Below are positions 34,419 to 41,466 of a stretch of DNA of 41,466 nucleotides, piece by piece. Source of the DNA: Mycobacterium sp. AT1 (GTDB lineage Bacteria > Actinomycetota > Actinomycetes > Mycobacteriales > Mycobacteriaceae); contig NZ_MVOC01000111.1 of the NCBI RefSeq assembly GCF_002043095.1, positions 1 through 41,466 on the forward strand, read 5' to 3'. The notes beneath the pieces were generated by a model. The model was not told the DNA's origin, made no database searches, and was given only the letters and a program-made list of their open reading frames with translations. Every line of letters begins with the position of its first letter. Positions within the stretch are counted from its first letter, which is position 1. The translations under genes and the position numbers were made by a program.

Positions 34419-34730
34419 CTACGCTCCCGACCGCTGAACGTCCAAGACGACCTCGAACTCGAGAAGCGAGGCGCCGGTGGCGACGGGGTTGGCGCGCTGA
34501 CCGGCGTGGGCCTCGACCGCAGGACCGCTGGCCCAGGCCTGGAAGGCCTCCTCGGACTCCCACTGGGTGACGACGAAGTAGCGGTCCTCGCCCTTGACGG
34601 GACGCAGGAGCTGGAAGCCGAGGAAGCCAGGTTGGCCGTCGACTGCGTGCGCACGGTTGGCGAAGCGCTTCTCCAACTCTGGGCCTGCATCGGCCGGAAC
34701 CTCGATCGCGTTGATCTTCACCACTGCCAT
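34419..34730 (-). CDS. mhuD: Heme-degrading monooxygenase MhuD
   Basis: A 103-residue ABM-fold enzyme that cleaves heme to release iron, producing mycobilin rather than biliverdin and CO in M. tuberculosis (Rv3592). The product is nearly identical to that protein. The residues known there are present: Asn near the N terminus (VVKINAIEVP), Arg in FANRAHA, the conserved Trp in FQAWASG and the heme-ligand His in EAHAGQRANP. I use ATG 34730 to match the M. tuberculosis N terminus; a GTG nine bases upstream is possible. TAACGT sits seven bases before this ATG, so a leaderless start is possible. I see no clear IdeR box in the 58-bp divergent gap. Confidence 0.95.
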   Translation of the reverse strand: MAVVKINAIEVPADAGPELEKRFANRAHAVDGQPGFLGFQLLRPVKGEDRYFVVTQWESEEAFQAWASGPAVEAHAGQRANPVATGASLLEFEVVLDVQRSGA

Positions 34731-34788
34731 GGGGTCCACGTTACCGGTTCGTTATCTGGGGTCGGGGAGCTGCTGCCAGGATGTCGGG

Positions 34789-35550
34789 ATGCCTTCGGAC
34801 TTGTTAGTGGGCCGCGGCGGTGCCGGCGCGCCCATCGTCCTGGTGCACGGGTTGATGGGTCGGGGGACGACGTGGTCGCGACAGCTGCCGTGGCTGACCG
34901 GGCTTGGCGAGGTCTACACCTACGACGCGCCGTGGCACCGCGGCCGCGACGTCGAGGATCCGCATCCCGTCAGCACGGAGCGGTTCATCGACGACCTGGC
35001 CGACGCCGTCGCGGCGCTAGGGCGGCCCGCCACGTTGGTCGGGCATTCGATGGGAGGACTGCACTCGTGGTGCCTCGCCGCGGCTCGGCCGGATCTGGTG
35101 ACCGCGCTGGTCGTCGAGGACATGGCACCCGACTTCCGCGGCAGGACGACGGGTCCGTGGGAGCCGTGGCTGCACGCGCTGCCCGCCGAGTTCGGGTCCG
35201 AGCAGCAGGTGCTCGACGAGTTCGGGCCGGTCGCCGGACGGTACTTCGTCGAGGCGTTCGATCGCACCGACACCGGGTGGCGACTGCACGGCCGTCCCGA
35301 GCGCTGGATAGAGATCGCGGCGCAGTGGGGAGAGCGCGACTACTGGCAGCAGTGGCAAGAGGTGCGCGCGCCGACGTTGCTCGTCGAGGCGGGCAATTCC
35401 GTCACGCCACCCGGCCAGATGGTCCGGATGCGGACGACCGGCCCGCAGGCGACCTACCTGCGGGTGCCGGGGGCTGGCCACCTCGTTCATGACGACGCGC
35501 CGCGGGAGTACCGCGACGCCGTCGAGCCGTTCCTGGCCCAGTTCGCCTAG
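34789..35550 (+). CDS. Alpha/beta-hydrolase (Rv3591c-like)
   Basis: A 253-residue alpha/beta-hydrolase. It has the oxyanion motif LVHGLMGRG, the nucleophile elbow VGHSMGGLHS with the serine, a likely acid in the LLVEAG/VTPPGQ region and the catalytic His in GAGHLVHDD. It corresponds by order and sequence to M. tuberculosis Rv3591c, divergent from mhuD. The substrate is unknown; esters or lipids are typical for the family. Start ATG 34789 follows AGGATG; the frame is open upstream into mhuD antisense and is not used. It converges on a small membrane-protein gene with a 4-bp stop overlap. Confidence 0.9.
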   Translation: MPSDLLVGRGGAGAPIVLVHGLMGRGTTWSRQLPWLTGLGEVYTYDAPWHRGRDVEDPHPVSTERFIDDLADAVAALGRPATLVGHSMGGLHSWCLAAARPDLVTALVVEDMAPDFRGRTTGPWEPWLHALPAEFGSEQQVLDEFGPVAGRYFVEAFDRTDTGWRLHGRPERWIEIAAQWGERDYWQQWQEVRAPTLLVEAGNSVTPPGQMVRMRTTGPQATYLRVPGAGHLVHDDAPREYRDAVEPFLAQFA

Positions 35551-35768
35551 CGGTGTTCACCCGTTCTGCCTGACGCCGGCCATGCCGGAACGTTCTCGAA
35601 GCGGGTGCGGGCGGCGTCGGCGTCGTGTTGGACGCGGTACCAGTCGGGGTCGCCGAATTGTCTGACGAGGTGCCCACGCAACGTGTCGTTGCGGTGGCTG
35701 GCCCAGCTCAGCAGCGCGGCGATGGCGAAGGGCGCGGACAGGATCAGGAAGGCAAGTATCACGTTCAT
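35547..35768 (-). CDS. Small membrane protein
   Basis: A 73-residue protein with one N-terminal hydrophobic segment (about residues 3-23, ILAFLILSAPFAIAALLSW) followed by a basic/acidic cytoplasmic tail containing QFGDPDWYRVQHDADAARTRF. The sequence suggests a single-pass or signal-anchor protein. ATG 35768 is at the edge of the short divergent gap shared with the GlxA-type regulator. I do not recognise a family; the codon use looks like real coding sequence. Confidence 0.65.
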   Translation of the reverse strand: MNVILAFLILSAPFAIAALLSWASHRNDTLRGHLVRQFGDPDWYRVQHDADAARTRFENVPAWPASGRTGEHR

Positions 35769-35827
35769 GGCAGCAATTATTTGACCGAAAACATTCCGCC
35801 AACAGTGGCAGTACGGACGTGGTGCAT

Positions 35828-35842
35828 TAAGATGCTGCCATG
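35828..35842 (+). promoter_or_regulatory. Candidate leaderless promoter of the GlxA-type gene
   Basis: TAAGAT (35828-35833) fits TANNNT and lies six bases before ATG 35840. No Shine-Dalgarno sequence is available in that gap. No clear -35 hexamer is seen at the right distance. Confidence 0.4.
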
Positions 35843-36811
35843 CTCAAGAGCGTCTCTGCATTGGTTCTCGACGGGGTCGCGCCGTTCGAATTCGGGGTGA
35901 TCTGCGAGGTCTTCGGCATCGACCGTTCGGCCGACGGCGTGCCCAACTTCGACTTCAAGGTCTGCGGCCCAGAACCCGGCGTACCGCTGCGGATGTCGGT
36001 GGGCGCGTACCTGGTGCCCGACGCCGGACTCGACGCCCTCGTCGGAGTCGACCTCGTCGCCATCCCCGCGTTCATCGGAACCGACTACCCGGAGGAGGCG
36101 CTCGCCGCGGTGCGGGCCGCCGCCGAAGCCGGGTCGACCATCCTGACCGTCTGCTCGGGGGCGTTCCTGGCCGGCGCCGCAGGGCTTCTCGACGGCCGCA
36201 AGTGCACGACGCACTGGATGCACGCCGACGACCTGGCCGCCCGTCACCCCACCGCGGAGATCGACCGCAACGTCCTGTTCGTCGACGACGGCAACCTGAT
36301 CACCAGCGCGGGCACCGCCGCAGGCATCGACGCCTGCCTGCACCTGGTGCGACGCGAGCTGGGCAGCGAGGTCACCAACACCATCGCCCGTCGCATGGTG
36401 GTGCCGCCACAGCGCGACGGCGGTCAACGCCAGTACATTGAGCAACCCATTCCCGTTCGATGTTCGGAAGGTTTTGCACCGCAACTGGATTGGGTGCTGT
36501 CCAATCTCGACGAGCCGCACACCGTCGGTACCCTTGCCGCCAGGGCCAACATGTCGGCCAGGACGTTCGCGCGCAGGTTCGTCGAGGAGACCGGCCGTAC
36601 CCCGATGCAATGGGTCACCGACCAGCGAGTCCTGTTCGCCCGCCGCCTGCTCGAGGAGACCGACCTCGACGTCGACCGAGTGGCCGACAAGGCGGGCTTC
36701 GGCACCGCGACCCTGCTGCGCCACCACTTCCGACGGGTCGTCGGCGTCACGCCGTCGGACTATCGGCGCCGATTCTCCAGCGACGACTCCGATTGTGCGG
36801 CAACGGCTTAG
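35840..36811 (+). CDS. GlxA-family AraC-type transcriptional regulator
   Basis: A 323-residue regulator with an N-terminal DJ-1/PfpI (class I glutamine amidotransferase-like) domain and a C-terminal AraC DNA-binding domain. The N domain (residues ~5-190) includes ALVLDGVAPFEFGVICEVFG and the nucleophile-elbow-like TVCSGAFLAGAAGLLDG with its Cys. The AraC part (~225-315) contains two helix-turn-helix units (TLAARANMSARTFARRFVEETG and VADKAGFGTATLLRHHFRRVVG). Members often sense small nitrogenous compounds such as choline or glycine betaine (GbdR type) or other amines, but no ligand can be read here. Neighbours: divergent small membrane protein, convergent cyclase fusion. Confidence 0.92.
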   Translation: MLKSVSALVLDGVAPFEFGVICEVFGIDRSADGVPNFDFKVCGPEPGVPLRMSVGAYLVPDAGLDALVGVDLVAIPAFIGTDYPEEALAAVRAAAEAGSTILTVCSGAFLAGAAGLLDGRKCTTHWMHADDLAARHPTAEIDRNVLFVDDGNLITSAGTAAGIDACLHLVRRELGSEVTNTIARRMVVPPQRDGGQRQYIEQPIPVRCSEGFAPQLDWVLSNLDEPHTVGTLAARANMSARTFARRFVEETGRTPMQWVTDQRVLFARRLLEETDLDVDRVADKAGFGTATLLRHHFRRVVGVTPSDYRRRFSSDDSDCAATA

Positions 36812-36824
36812 CGGACCGTTGGTT

Positions 36825-38174
36825 TCATACGGCGTAGACGCACCAGGCGCCCGGCACGCCCTTGAGTCGATGCTCGCCGCGGTCGCTGAAGGTTCGGTGT
36901 GAGCCGGTCACGATTTCACGCACCGTCGACGAGACGAGGACCTCGCCGGGCCCCGCCAACGCGGTGATTCGCGCGCCGATGTGCACGGCCATGCCTGCGA
37001 TGTCCTGCCCGCGGGCCTCCACCTCGCCGGCGTGAATGCCGACCCGGACGTCGACGCCGAGGGTCGCGACGGAGCCGATGATCTGTTCTGCGCAATCCAG
37101 CGCCACGCTCGGGCTGCTGAACGTCGCGACGAAACCGTCACCGGCGGTGTTGACTTCGCGTCCGCCGAAGCGTCTGAGTTCCCGTCGCACCAGATTGTCG
37201 TGACTGTCGAGCAGGTCGCGCCAATGGTCGTCGCCGAGGGCGGCGGCGCGCTGCGTCGACCCGACGATGTCGGTGAACACGATCGTGGTGAGCACGCGCT
37301 CGGCATCGGAGCCGCCACGCGACCCGGTGACGAACTCCTCGATCTCGGCGAGGACCGGCGCCGCGTCGCCCACCCAATAAAGCGTGTCGGCGCCGGGCAA
37401 TTCGACGTAGCGCGCCCCCGGGATGTGCTCGGCGAGGTAGCGGCCGTGACCGACGCCGACGAACGTGGCGTCTTCGCGGTGCACGATCAGCGTCGGCGCG
37501 GTGATGGCGGGCAGCTTGTCACGCACGTCGGCGTCGGTGAGCGCCTGGCTCGACCTCCTGGCCATGCTCGGTGAGGCCGCCCGGTTGCCCGCGGCATCCC
37601 ACCACGTGCGGAAGACCTGATCGTTGGCGACCGACGGTGCGACCATGGCGAGCACGTCGACCCCGCGCTCCACGGCGTCGGACTCCGTCGACGCCGCGGC
37701 GAACGAACCGGCGGTGCGGGGCTGGGCCCCCACGTCGTAGTCGGGTGCCCAGAGCACGCGGGCGGATCCGTTGACCACCACCAGGTTGGCCACGCGCTCG
37801 GGGCGGTCAGCCGCCAGGAAGAGCGCGCTCATCGAGGTGTAGCCGGAGCACATGATGGTGGCGCTCTCACAACCGACGGCGTCCATGACCGCCACGGCGT
37901 CCTCGGCCCAGCAGGCCGGGGTGATCTTGTCCGCTCCGATGCGCGAGGACATCCCCATCCCGCGGTGGTCGAATCGGATGACCCGGCAGAACGACGACAA
38001 TCGCCGGTAGAAGCGGTACATCGAGGGTTCGGAGTCGATCGAGTCGATCGGAACGAACGGCCCCGGCATCACGATGAGATCAACCGGGCCGTCGCCGATC
38101 ACTTGGTACGCGATGTCCAGATCGCCCCGCGATGCGTAACGAGTGCGCGGAGCCCGGGAGACGGGTACGGCCAC
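36825..38174 (-). CDS. Alpha/beta-hydrolase-like domain fused to class III nucleotide cyclase domain
   Basis: A 449-residue fusion. Residues ~1-285 are an alpha/beta-hydrolase-like domain. Where relatives have the elbow GWSEGG, this one reads MCSGYTSMSA, so the nucleophilic Ser is not in place. The usual GADHLPW-type His is Thr263 (PGADTLYWVGD). Residues ~293-449 form a class III cyclase homology domain. The metal-binding Asp302 (FTDIVGS) and Asp346 (AGDGF) are kept. The purine-selecting Lys is Asn342, Asp391 is kept, the transition-state Asn is His398 and Arg402 is kept. Sequence does not settle whether it makes cAMP or cGMP, or is inactive. It sits 9 bp downstream of mutY on the same strand, possibly cotranscribed. 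Confidence 0.9.
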   Translation of the reverse strand: MAVPVSRAPRTRYASRGDLDIAYQVIGDGPVDLIVMPGPFVPIDSIDSEPSMYRFYRRLSSFCRVIRFDHRGMGMSSRIGADKITPACWAEDAVAVMDAVGCESATIMCSGYTSMSALFLAADRPERVANLVVVNGSARVLWAPDYDVGAQPRTAGSFAAASTESDAVERGVDVLAMVAPSVANDQVFRTWWDAAGNRAASPSMARRSSQALTDADVRDKLPAITAPTLIVHREDATFVGVGHGRYLAEHIPGARYVELPGADTLYWVGDAAPVLAEIEEFVTGSRGGSDAERVLTTIVFTDIVGSTQRAAALGDDHWRDLLDSHDNLVRRELRRFGGREVNTAGDGFVATFSSPSVALDCAEQIIGSVATLGVDVRVGIHAGEVEARGQDIAGMAVHIGARITALAGPGEVLVSSTVREIVTGSHRTFSDRGEHRLKGVPGAWCVYAV

Positions 38175-38183
38175 CTGCCAAGG

Positions 38184-39080
38184 CTAGTTCACCAGCACGT
38201 TCGACGGTCCGGCTTCACCGCCTTCTCCGCTGAGCGCGAACAAGCCGTCGGCGGTCTGCTCGACGAGGCCGTCGGTGAGCAACGAGTCCAACGCCCGGTC
38301 GCGCTGGGCAGGGTCGGTCAGCCACGCCACGTCCAATTGAGCCCGCGTCACCGGAGCCGCGTCGGCGCGCAACACGTCCAACAGCCGACCGCGGACCTGC
38401 CGGTCCGTGCCCGCGAACTTCTGTACTCGCCGGGCCGGCTCGGTCGACGGTGGGAAGCCGGCCGAGCGCCATGCGCAGATGCTCAGCGGGCACACTCCGC
38501 ACTTGGGTGACCGGGCCGTGCACACGATCGCGCCGAGCTCCATCAGGGCGATCGAAAACCCAGGCGCGCGTTCGTCATTGGGCAAGATGGCGTCGACGTC
38601 GGCGAGGTCGCGGACGCTGGCGGGGGAGTCCGCCCTGCCGTGTACGACCCTGGCGACCACGCGGCGCACGTTGGTGTCCACCACCGGAACTCGCTTGCCG
38701 TAGGCGAAACAGGCGATCGCCCGTGAGGTGTAGGTGCCGACGCCCGGAAGCGCAAGCAACGCGTCGACGTCGTCGGGCACCACGTCGCCGTGTTCGGTCG
38801 CGATCACGGTCGCGCACTCGTGCAGCCGCTTGGCCCGACGCGGGTAGCCGAGCTTTCCCCACGCCCGCAGGACGTCGGCCGCGCTCGCGGCGGCGGTGGC
38901 TGACGGCGTCGGCCAGCGGGCCACCCAGTCACGCCAGATCGGTTCCACCCGGACGACGGGGGTCTGCTGCAACATGAACTCGCTGACCAGGATTTGCCAC
39001 GCCGAGACACCCGGCTGCCGCCACGGCAGATCCCGTTGCGCATGTGAATACCATTTGAGGAGTTCGCCCGCGTCGACCAT
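38184..39080 (-). CDS. mutY: A/G-specific adenine glycosylase MutY
   Basis: Removes adenine mispaired with 8-oxoguanine. The 298-residue protein has the catalytic Glu region LVSEFMLQQTPV, the helix-hairpin-helix LPGVGTYTSRA, the catalytic Asp in VVDTNVRRV and an iron-sulfur loop. The cluster cysteines read C-x6-C-x2-C-x4-C (CTARSPKCGVCPLSIC), one residue shorter in the last interval than the E. coli x5 spacing. The C-terminal NUDIX-like 8-oxoG-recognition domain of E. coli MutY is absent, as in the shorter actinobacterial proteins (M. tuberculosis Rv3589 is about 304 residues). It diverges from the carbonic anhydrase gene with 28 bp between the starts. Confidence 0.94.
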   Translation of the reverse strand: MVDAGELLKWYSHAQRDLPWRQPGVSAWQILVSEFMLQQTPVVRVEPIWRDWVARWPTPSATAAASAADVLRAWGKLGYPRRAKRLHECATVIATEHGDVVPDDVDALLALPGVGTYTSRAIACFAYGKRVPVVDTNVRRVVARVVHGRADSPASVRDLADVDAILPNDERAPGFSIALMELGAIVCTARSPKCGVCPLSICAWRSAGFPPSTEPARRVQKFAGTDRQVRGRLLDVLRADAAPVTRAQLDVAWLTDPAQRDRALDSLLTDGLVEQTADGLFALSGEGGEAGPSNVLVN

Positions 39081-39108
39081 CAGTGCCTACTCCAGGCACA
39101 ATGTGGCC

Positions 39109-39729
39109 ATGCCGAATACAAGCCCGATAACTGCATGGAAGGCACTCAGCGAGGGTAACGACCGGTTCGTCGCCGGTACCCCGGAGCACCCCAGCCAGAG
39201 CATCCAGCACCGCGCAAGCCTCGCCGAGGGGCAGAAGCCGACCGCGGTGGTGTTCGGATGCGCCGACAGCCGGGTCGCAGCCGAGATCATCTTCGACCAG
39301 GGTCTCGGCGACATGTTCGTGGTGCGAACCGCGGGCCACGTGCTGGATTCGGCGGTCCTCGGTTCGATCGAGTACGCGGTCACGGTGCTGAACGTGCCGC
39401 TCATCGTGGTGCTCGGGCACGACAGCTGCGGCGCGGTCAAGGCCACGCTGGCGGCGCTCGACGACGGCGAGGTGCCGGGCGGCTACGTGCTCGACATCGT
39501 CGAACGCATCACTCCGTCGATCCTCCTCGGCCGCAACGAGGGCCTGACCAGGGTCGACGAATTCGAGGCGCGCCACGTCTCGGCGACCGCCAAGCAGCTC
39601 ATCAGTCGATCGAAGGCGGTTTCGGACGCCGTCGACTCTGGCTCGCTGGCCATCGCGGGCGTGACCTATCAGCTTGCCGATGGTCGCGCGCGCCTCCGCG
39701 AGCACCTCGGCGACATCGGAGTGGAGTAG
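39109..39729 (+). CDS. canB: Beta-class carbonic anhydrase
   Basis: Interconverts CO2 and bicarbonate. The 206-residue protein has the zinc ligands and dyad of beta-carbonic anhydrases: Cys and Asp/Arg in GCADSRVAAEIIF, and His-x2-Cys in LGHDSCGAVKA. The sequence and position agree with M. tuberculosis CanB (Rv3588c). ATG 39109 is the start; the open frame upstream is mutY antisense. CACAAT lies six bases before it, a weak candidate -10 for a leaderless message. Codon use matches the neighbourhood. Confidence 0.95.
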   Translation: MPNTSPITAWKALSEGNDRFVAGTPEHPSQSIQHRASLAEGQKPTAVVFGCADSRVAAEIIFDQGLGDMFVVRTAGHVLDSAVLGSIEYAVTVLNVPLIVVLGHDSCGAVKATLAALDDGEVPGGYVLDIVERITPSILLGRNEGLTRVDEFEARHVSATAKQLISRSKAVSDAVDSGSLAIAGVTYQLADGRARLREHLGDIGVE

Positions 39730-39792
39730 CCCACCGGCGACACGCCGGGCGAGGTCGGACGTCATGACCCGACACCGCCTTACCGTGTATGT

Positions 39793-40572
39793 GTGCTGGA
39801 CACCGAACCGCATCACCCGCTGCCGCCGGAGATCTACCGGCGCAGGCGGTTCCTCGCGATAGGCGTCGGAGCGCTCGCGCTCGTCATCGTGATAGCCATC
39901 GTCGTAGTGGTGTTCGCGAACAGCAGCGGAGACTCGGCTCCCACCCAGCCGACCTCGACTCCCGCAGCGACTGCGCCCCAGCTTCCCGGGGCCAATCCCG
40001 AGGTCAAGACGCCGATCCTGCCGCCAGCCCAGCAGTCCCCGCCCCCGACTCCGACCGCCGTCGAGGCCGTCGTCCCGCCGCCGGTGCTCAAGGAGGGCGA
40101 CGACTGCCCCGACTCGGCGCTGGCGGTCAAGGGCATCACCAGTCAGCCCAACTACGTCGTCGGCGATCAGCCGAAGTTCACCATGGTCGTCACCAACATC
40201 GGCCTGGTGGCGTGCAAGCGCGACGTCGGCGCCGCCGTGCTCGCGGCCTACGTGTACGGGCTCGACAACAACCGGTTGTGGTCGAACCTCGACTGCGCAC
40301 CGTCCAACGAGACGTTGGTCAAGACGTTCAATCCCGGCGAGCAGGTGACCACCGAGGTGACGTGGACCGGGATGGGTTCCGCCGCGAACTGCCCACTTCC
40401 GCGCCAGCCGATCGGACCGGGCACCTACAACCTGGTCGTCCAGCTTGGCAACTTGCGGTCGGCCACGGTCCCGTTCACGTTGGCCGTGCCGGCCAACGTG
40501 CCGGCGGGCGAAGCGCCCCCAGCTCCCGCTGACGCGCCGCCGCCCGAAGTCGCGGCCCCCGCGGGCAACTAG
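39793..40572 (+). CDS. Single-pass membrane protein, Rv3587c-like
   Basis: A 259-residue protein. A short cytoplasmic N terminus (LDTEPHHPLPPEIYRRRR) precedes one transmembrane segment (about residues 20-41). A Pro/Thr/Ala-rich linker (~45-105) leads to an extracytoplasmic domain with Cys residues that could form disulfides (DDCPDSALAV, ACKRDVG, DCAPSN, ANCPLPRQ), ending in another Pro/Ala-rich tail. It matches M. tuberculosis Rv3587c in sequence and order. The GTG at 39793 follows the canB stop by 63 bp. Function unknown; surface exposure is likely from topology. The stop overlaps the HNH gene on the other strand by 4 bp. Confidence 0.9.
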   Translation: MLDTEPHHPLPPEIYRRRRFLAIGVGALALVIVIAIVVVVFANSSGDSAPTQPTSTPAATAPQLPGANPEVKTPILPPAQQSPPPTPTAVEAVVPPPVLKEGDDCPDSALAVKGITSQPNYVVGDQPKFTMVVTNIGLVACKRDVGAAVLAAYVYGLDNNRLWSNLDCAPSNETLVKTFNPGEQVTTEVTWTGMGSAANCPLPRQPIGPGTYNLVVQLGNLRSATVPFTLAVPANVPAGEAPPAPADAPPPEVAAPAGN

Positions 40573-41466
40573 TTCCACGGGTCGTTCGATTCTCGTTCGC
40601 TTTGGATGCGTCTAGCGCGGTCCTCAGCTCGGGTCCTCTTTCGGCGGGGCACGGTGAGACCGGCGGTGTGACTCACAGGTGTCTCGGCAGTGACCACCTT
40701 TGCGGTTGGCTCGGATAGTTCTGGGAACAGCAGGCGGCTGCCCGGGGTGGTGGCGTGGGTGCGTCCGTCGGGTGCGGTCCACACGATGGTGCCGTCGTCG
40801 AGTTGCCGCTCCCGCCAACCACTCTCGCCGCCCCAGAAGGTCTTCAACAAGTGATGTCTTCGGCATAGGCATTTCAGGTTGGACGCCGCGGTCGGCCCGT
40901 AGGGCCACGGAATCGTATGGTCCACATCACAATTCGTGGCCGGCACCTTGCAGCCCGGGAAACGACACGTCATGTCGCGGCAGCGGACGAAGTCGGCCAG
41001 CTTCTTCGACGGTCGGTACCGGGGTTCCGGTGGGGCCTGTCCGGGATGCACGATCCGAGTGATGGTCGCGCCGACTGCGGCGCGGCAGGCGATCGCGCCG
41101 GGTAGGAACTGCCCGCCCATCAGGGCGGCGGGCCGCAGGCAGGCTAGGCGACCCGGGGTGGGGGTGAGTGCTTCGGTGAGGGTCAGCTCGCGCAGCGGCT
41201 TGGTGAACATGGCCGGGGGTTCGCCGTCGAGGGCGGTGCGCTTGTCGCTGGGGTCACTGGGGAGGTGCCCGCGGGACTCGCAATCTGGTGCAGTGTCGCT
41301 CGAGCGGTCGGCGCGGTGGTGGTGGCGGCGGGGGTGGCGGCAGGGGTGGCACGGGCCGTTCGTCGAGGGTGTCCGCGCTCGCGATCACGTAGACCACCAC
41401 CCCCGTCGATGGCGGGTTCTGCGCCGCGGGGCAGTCCTCGGTGTCACACAGGCAGGCCAGGCGGTC
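40569..41466 (-). pseudogene. DUF222-HNH endonuclease gene, frameshifted and running off the window
   Basis: The C-terminal part (40569-41384 minus frame) encodes a REP13E12/DUF222-HNH-type protein: MFTKPLRELTLTEAL, then the HNH motif CDVDHTIPWPYGPTAASNLKCLCRRHH with the zinc pair C-x4-C (CRFPGC). The sequence upstream belongs to the same gene: from the window edge a second minus frame reads DRLACLCDTEDCPA and TGVVVYVIASADTLDERP, typical of the DUF222 region. That frame stops at 41254-41256, whereas the HNH frame is open back only to 41384. The two overlap in a C-rich tract (41309-41352) encoding a polyproline linker, so a one-base insertion or two-base loss there, real or a sequencing error, breaks the gene. 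The true 5' end lies outside the window. Confidence 0.8.

Noticed and set aside
34731..34788. IdeR (iron) box between mhuD and the hydrolase
   Set aside because: No sequence close to the TTAGGTTAGGCTAACCTAA consensus is present.

Overview
The window is a high-GC mycobacterial chromosome segment. Protein sequences and gene order match the Mycobacterium tuberculosis stretch from Rv3624c (hpt) down to Rv3587c, read in reverse. The extended ESX-1/PE/PPE block (espACD, esxV/W) found between lpqG and ftsH in M. tuberculosis is absent, and several accessory genes are inserted. This points to a non-tuberculous, probably fast-growing Mycolicibacterium-like species. No tRNA, rRNA, insertion sequence or CRISPR array was seen.

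Layout. 1-4.6 kb: hpt, an orphan molybdopterin oxidoreductase, then lpqG and ephA on the minus strand. 4.7-14.2 kb: a conserved housekeeping run, ftsH-folE-folP-folB-folK-DUF3180-Rv3604c-like-DUF2520-panC-coaX, mostly with overlapping starts and stops; it makes tetrahydrofolate and CoA precursors. panD, normally between panC and coaX, is missing. 14.2-26.5 kb: a 12-kb accessory block separates coaX from lysS. It is one tight operon for dimethylglycine oxidase, a Rieske oxygenase, an aldehyde dehydrogenase, an APC permease, a choline oxidase, a cNMP/CBS/nucleotidyltransferase-type protein and an IclR regulator, plus a convergent fold-type III PLP enzyme. Together they can take choline through glycine betaine and dimethylglycine towards sarcosine, feeding one-carbon units into folate. 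26.5-31.3 kb: lysS, lsr2 and clpC1. A candidate ClgR operator and a stress-sigma-type promoter lie upstream of clpC1.

31.3-33.1 kb: a strong hairpin terminator, a cobalamin riboswitch, cbtB, cbtA and a histidine-phosphatase-fold gene, probably one B12-controlled cobalt-uptake operon. 33.1-35.8 kb: lpqF, mhuD (heme degradation), an alpha/beta hydrolase and a small membrane protein. 35.8-41.5 kb: a GlxA-type regulator, a pseudo-hydrolase/cyclase fusion, mutY, a beta-carbonic anhydrase, an Rv3587c-like membrane protein, and a DUF222-HNH gene that carries a frameshift and runs off the window.

The most interesting parts are the choline operon with its embedded nucleotidyltransferase-like protein, the loss of panD from its usual site, the B12-riboswitch operon ending in a phosphatase with a changed RHG motif, and the cyclase fusion whose hydrolase triad and cyclase active site are both altered.
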